From assembly GCF_000002425.4 (NCBI RefSeq), contig NC_037262.1, positions 3,416,080 to 3,480,079 of the forward strand: DNA of 64,000 nucleotides. The letters are read 5' to 3'. The position numbers and the translations under genes are program-made. Source of the stretch: Physcomitrium patens. Taxonomy: Eukaryota; Streptophyta; Bryopsida; Funariales; Funariaceae. The notes under the pieces were generated by a model that saw only the letters and a program-made list of their open reading frames with translations, was not told where the DNA came from and searched no databases. Position 1 is the stretch's first letter; the number at the start of each line of letters is the position of its first letter. Shown here one piece after another: positions 59,520 to 64,000 of the stretch.

Positions 59520-61640
59520 AAACTTTAAATTTTGGATGTCAATATATTTTACAAGATGGAGAACAATCCTTACAACATGATAAGAAATTAACTCTCAGGA
59601 GGAGTTGGAGGCATTTCTTTGCCTAATTGGAAGCTTGAGCTCCAAATATGGATAAAAAAAATATCAAAGATCTCTAATTTTTAATAAATGGAAAAATTTT
59701 GAGCTACTATTATAATCTTTAGAGCATGAGATGCTCCAAATATATGGAAGATGGAGTGAAGATCACTCCTTTGAATTACAAGAAGTAGAGCATTATTAAA
59801 AGACAAGAATAGAGTTCATTTTAGCTCTTAAAGAGGGTATTATTTCAAGTATAATGCCTATAGTGATGGAAGAGGATCCACTTCAAGCAAAAATTGGAAC
59901 ATCTTCAAAAAAAACCAATAGTCTTAAATAATAATTTATTAATTTTATTATAAATGATTCAAGCAATGAATATAAATTTATTTGCAATAAGAGAGTTACT
60001 ATCATTTGAGACCCTCCAAATGTTTATTAAAAACTTAAAGAACAAATTTGGAGATTTTAGGCATAACTAAATGCAATGCATTCAGGACATCTAATATAAA
60101 AATAAAAATAAAGACAAGCTACATACTGCATATACTTATTTAGCTTGGTTTGCAATAAAATTAAAAGGTTTGTTTATTGAAAGTGATTTTGTTAAAATTT
60201 TCTTATCTAAGAATGGCAAGCAACTCTTAGACTTAGCAACATGAAGAATTATCTTAAATTATGATAGAAAAATAATGCTTATGTAAGTATTTGGTGAAAT
60301 TAAGAAATATAATAGGATACTTTCTCAACTTGATATTATTAATATAGTAGCCTAGATTATCCATGTGTCTAGGCCAAAGACGGTTGTAATTGCTAGAAGT
60401 AGTTTGACAAAAAGTCAACATAAAAGAATTATGTGTTATTAAAAATGTAGTGAATCTGGTCACACCAAAAATGATTCCATTGTTTTAAGAAGAAGAAAGT
60501 TGAACATATTAAAAAGCTTAAGTTAAAAAAAAATGAATAATTTATGAGAGAAATTTAGAAAAAAGCAATTAAAATACATTTACTATAGTAAACTCAATCA
60601 ATGCTGAGGATAATTACTTTATCTTATATCTAAAAAATCAACTAATTTTGGATAAAAAAAGATCCTAAGAAGCTAAAATTTATAAACTAAAGAAAAGATT
60701 CAATAATATAACTTTATTATATCAAGTCATTGAATTTCATGTAAAAGTTAGAGTTAGAGTAGATTCTTTTATTCTAAACAATTATAGTCTGGTACATCAA
60801 GACAAATAGTAGCTGAAATTATCATATACGTCTAAATAATAGAAAAAAATATAATATCTACTACAAGTGAAGTATGAAAAATCTTTCTTAGACATCAAAG
60901 CAATTGTGGAGTTTCTAATACTCATGTTTGATTACTATTGTCATTGAGCCTTGCTGATGTATATTTTGCAATAGGGCCTTCTATTTCTACTTCAAAAAAA
61001 GATGGAAAAATTATTATTTAAGATAAAATACATACTTTGACTTATAAAATATTAAATATATATATTTATTTTAGAATTTATGTATTGGCTCTAAAATTTA
61101 AACCAACAAATATTTCTTACCTCGTTGATAAGATGTTAGAAGACAAGGTGTCTATGTCATCTCTAGAAGTAGTTCAAGCAATCTCAAAGCCTTCAATAAA
61201 AAAATATTTGACTAAGTTGCAAGATAAACTTGCAATTGAAACCATAGTTATATTTGATAAATGTCATTTGAAAGAAAAAAAATATAAATCCTTCATTTGA
61301 GATGCCATTGGCTGCAAAGATAGTATATTTATTAGAAGTTGAAAGTAGATTTACGTGAAAACAATAAAACTTGTACTTAAAAATAATATGGCTAATTAAT
61401 AACAATAATGTACTTGTTATTTGTTGTATTAATGGACAATACTACTTGTGCTACATTTTTATACATGATGATGAATTTTGATACTCAATCCATTATAATT
61501 GACAAAAGACTTGCTCAAGAATTAGGTCTTAATATTATAAACCTAAAACCTTGTTCTTTTGTCATTATTACTTTTATAGGAGGTACTAAATGAACTATCA
61601 ACTATACCATGTAAGAATTGTAATTGATTTTTTACACAGG
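59520..61640 (+). pseudogene. Decayed gag-protease remnant of another retroelement
   Basis: Broken frames on the + strand include a degraded CCHC knuckle at 60434-60478 (C-Y-stop-K-C-S-E-S-G-H-T-K-N-D, last Cys replaced by Ser). About 1 kb downstream is a protease-like stretch at 61480-61590 (FDTQSIIIDKRLAQELGLNI) in which DTQS may derive from DTGS. The spacing suits a gypsy-type gag-pro. It does not resemble the A or B families closely. No LTRs could be assigned. Confidence 0.45.
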
Positions 61641-62800
61641 ACTTGAACCACTTTATTTTTACTTGCGTCTAAAGTATGCAATGATAAGTACTACCAACTA
61701 TGATATATAAGTTGGTTAACACATACTTTATCTATTTGATTTTGGTTTAGGTAACTAGACTTAAGAAGCATAGATTAGATCAAGAATGTCTATTAATAAT
61801 AAAAAAAAAGAATATATCATGCTCATATTATAGCCACTACTAAAATAATGTTAATAAAAATCTTATTTAGTTGTGATGCATTGGCATTAGACTTATCTTA
61901 TAGACCACTTCTACTAGAAGAGACATTAGCAATTATATCAAATTTCATAGAACTATGTGATCTACTATCTTTGAAAGTTCATGTAAGACACAATAAAGAT
62001 CCATCTCTTCTATAAAAAAATATAAGCATTATTATCTTGCTAATACCAGTAAATTGTATCTTTATTAGATTTTTGAAGATATCAAATCACTCCTTATTAC
62101 TTGCTTTTGCTGAACTTATTTATAACCATCTACAAGATGAAGATATTATCCATGTAGAGCTCTTTTAAGACATTGGTATAGATTTGAATGCAAAGTTGGA
62201 GGTATATTTATTATTAGAGAATATATTCATATAAATATAAGGATTTTATTTAATCAAGACGTCCAATATAATATCCAAAGGTGGTTAATTTTTAATCTTT
62301 AGAATCCACAATCTTTTACTATTTATGGTTTATTTAATCAATTACCTCAAGATACCACAATCATTAATCATGAAGATTTAAGAGCTAAGGCTATTTGATT
62401 ATTCAATATTAAATGGCCATGCAAAAGTCCATCATGAGTTAGAGTAAGTTGAAGTTTGAATAACCTTCAATTTAATTTATTTACAAATTGGATGCAACTT
62501 ATACAATGGTCATTTATGCTTCAAACCACTCCACTTGGGTATATTTTTGAGAAAGTACATCTATTGGATGATATTCAAATATATGTTTTAGAGTCTAGTC
62601 AATATATTCACCAACTCCTTGGTCCTCCAACCTTTGCAATTGCTGTGGCTTTTGGATTTTATGCCCATCAAACTTGTTGGATTTGAGCCAACATTGCTTT
62701 GACTTACCTGCTTACAACAATACTTATTAAAGTCAAATGACTTCTTGGACACAAAGTTGATAATATCTTGGATGATAATCAAGTTTTTTTTTTTATATAT
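61641..62800 (+). pseudogene. Possible downstream part of the same retroelement remnant
   Basis: Short open fragments (for example 62456-62686) continue in the same orientation, but no RT, RNase H or integrase motif could be identified. Assignment rests on position only. Confidence 0.3.
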
Positions 62801-64000
62801 ATATTAAAATTGATAAGCCTCCTCTTACTTTACAATGATTTGATTGCTATATAATATAATATTATTAATTATAATAGCTTAAATACATAATAATATAAAA
62901 TTTGGTTTGAAATTTTAGTATAAAATAAATATTAATTTACTTTTATTTATTTGTGTATATACTATAAATACAAAGTATATTAGATACATCTTTAAAATAA
63001 ACGTTTTTTTTTGTATCTTTCATTTTCATTGACTTGTCTTTATTAGAAGCTCTTAATGTTGTCTTCTTTTTAATTGCACACCATATTTACTTGAGAAAAC
63101 TCCCTTTTCAACATATTAGCATTTAAGTCAAGTATGACTAACATTTCAATTAATATCCTAAATAGTATAAAATTTATTGGAAACATTTCTTTTATTTATA
63201 GATCCTCACATATTTATATGACTATAAATTTACTCTTATATTGGTGCTAAAGAAAAAAAATTAAATGTATGATCTTCATAAAAACAAATACTGGATTTAC
63301 CTACCAGTATTATTACTTATTATTCATTTTTATTTTTTAATAGATTTTTAGGCAATTTTTTTTATCAAGTCAATGTCTAATATGAAATATCAAAATCAAA
63401 AAAAAAAAAAAAAAAAAATCCTATAAACATAAAATGCATAGTTATATCCATATTTATTTATTAAAATCTTATCTTATTTTATTTTATTATTTTATAATAT
63501 TTTATTATTCAACCAAATTTGACTTAAAGTCTTTTAAAATGATGTGCTTGGCATATAACACAAATACAAAGTATTCAATTGTTTCATAAGAATAGAATCC
63601 TTGAAAAAAATTAATATAGAATATAATTCTATTTATTATAATAAAATAGGTTTTAATATTGTCAATATTTTATTAAATGATAATAGTAATTTTTTAGATC
63701 TTGATATTTATTATACTCTTTAACAACTATTAAAAAAAAATGAATATGCATTTTTGTATTGTGACATATCTACTGAATAAATGAGAAAAAAATGATTAAA
63801 TTATAAAAGAATTTAATTAAAAATATAGTAGAAAATTACTTTAAAAAAATATACATGAAAGTTAAGAAGGAAGTAAAAATAATTTATTGTGAATATTATT
63901 TTTTATAAGAATGAATTTTATTAATTTTAAAAGCCACAAACATGACAAAAAAAGTAGGTTAGAAAAAATAAAATTATAAAAAACTTTAGATAAAAGTAGC
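62801..64000. other. AT-rich sequence, nothing recognised
   Basis: Very AT-rich with a poly-A run at about 63399-63418. No coding, RNA or terminal-repeat structure seen. Confidence 0.6.

Noticed and set aside
62456-62782. Open frames near the end of the retroelement remnant
   Set aside because: No motif or family could be recognised, and overlapping frames occur on both strands.

Overview
The window looks like land-plant nuclear DNA, most likely a bryophyte such as a moss. This is an inference from one plant-type gene with plant-like GT-AG introns embedded in very AT-rich DNA, and from the chromodomain-bearing Ty3/gypsy elements (Tcn1-like chromoviruses, a group described from mosses) that fill most of it. 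I recognise one intact host gene; almost everything else is nested LTR retrotransposon in various stages of decay.

Positions 1-46891 are a nest of LTR elements that can be unfolded from LTR pairs, polypurine tracts and target-site duplications. A decayed gag-pol copy (X, 1-4470) abuts the 5' LTR of element F (4471-46891, + strand, pol deleted). F carries a solo LTR (6206-7559), element D (7642-38483, - strand) and element G (38807-46354, + strand). D carries a 3.2 kb LTR-like insertion in its 3' LTR (7878-11067) and element C in its gag (16158-37637, - strand). C carries element A in its chromodomain region (17377-32409, + strand; 552-bp LTRs, perfect 5-bp duplication TATCC). A carries element B in its integrase (21890-30543, - strand; about 1335-bp LTRs, 4-bp duplication GCGC). 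The chain F > D > C > A > B is five elements deep. G is interrupted by another solo LTR (40317-41698).

X, F, D, C, A and G are one superfamily of gypsy elements with the order LTR, gag (zinc knuckle), protease, RT, RNase H, integrase, chromodomain, then an extra small ORF ('ORF4', about 140 codons), polypurine tract, LTR. Two subfamilies differ in gag N-terminus and LTR (A, D, G versus C, F). B is a different gypsy lineage with no chromodomain recognised, an FLDD reverse-transcriptase box, a DHGS protease and a primer site matching plant tRNA-Trp. The solo LTRs (E family) share terminal sequences and 4-bp target duplications with B. Decay is dominated by C-to-T and G-to-A changes, giving stops at former CAA, CAG and CGA codons and reducing old copies to extreme AT content.

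Positions 46892-50090 are AT-rich non-coding DNA with AT and GA microsatellites. Positions 50100-54120 form a GC-richer island with a three-exon gene for a predicted 328-residue membrane-anchored LEA_2/hydroxyproline-rich-glycoprotein-family protein (51760-53803, +), a possible TATA box, a GA-rich leader and a poly(A) signal. Positions 54120-64000 return to AT-rich DNA with E-family LTR pieces (54835-55154, 57474-58719) and a decayed gag-protease remnant of another retroelement (about 59520-61640).

The most interesting item is ORF4: it is exactly 423 nt, in the same place and frame, in three independently decayed copies from both subfamilies.
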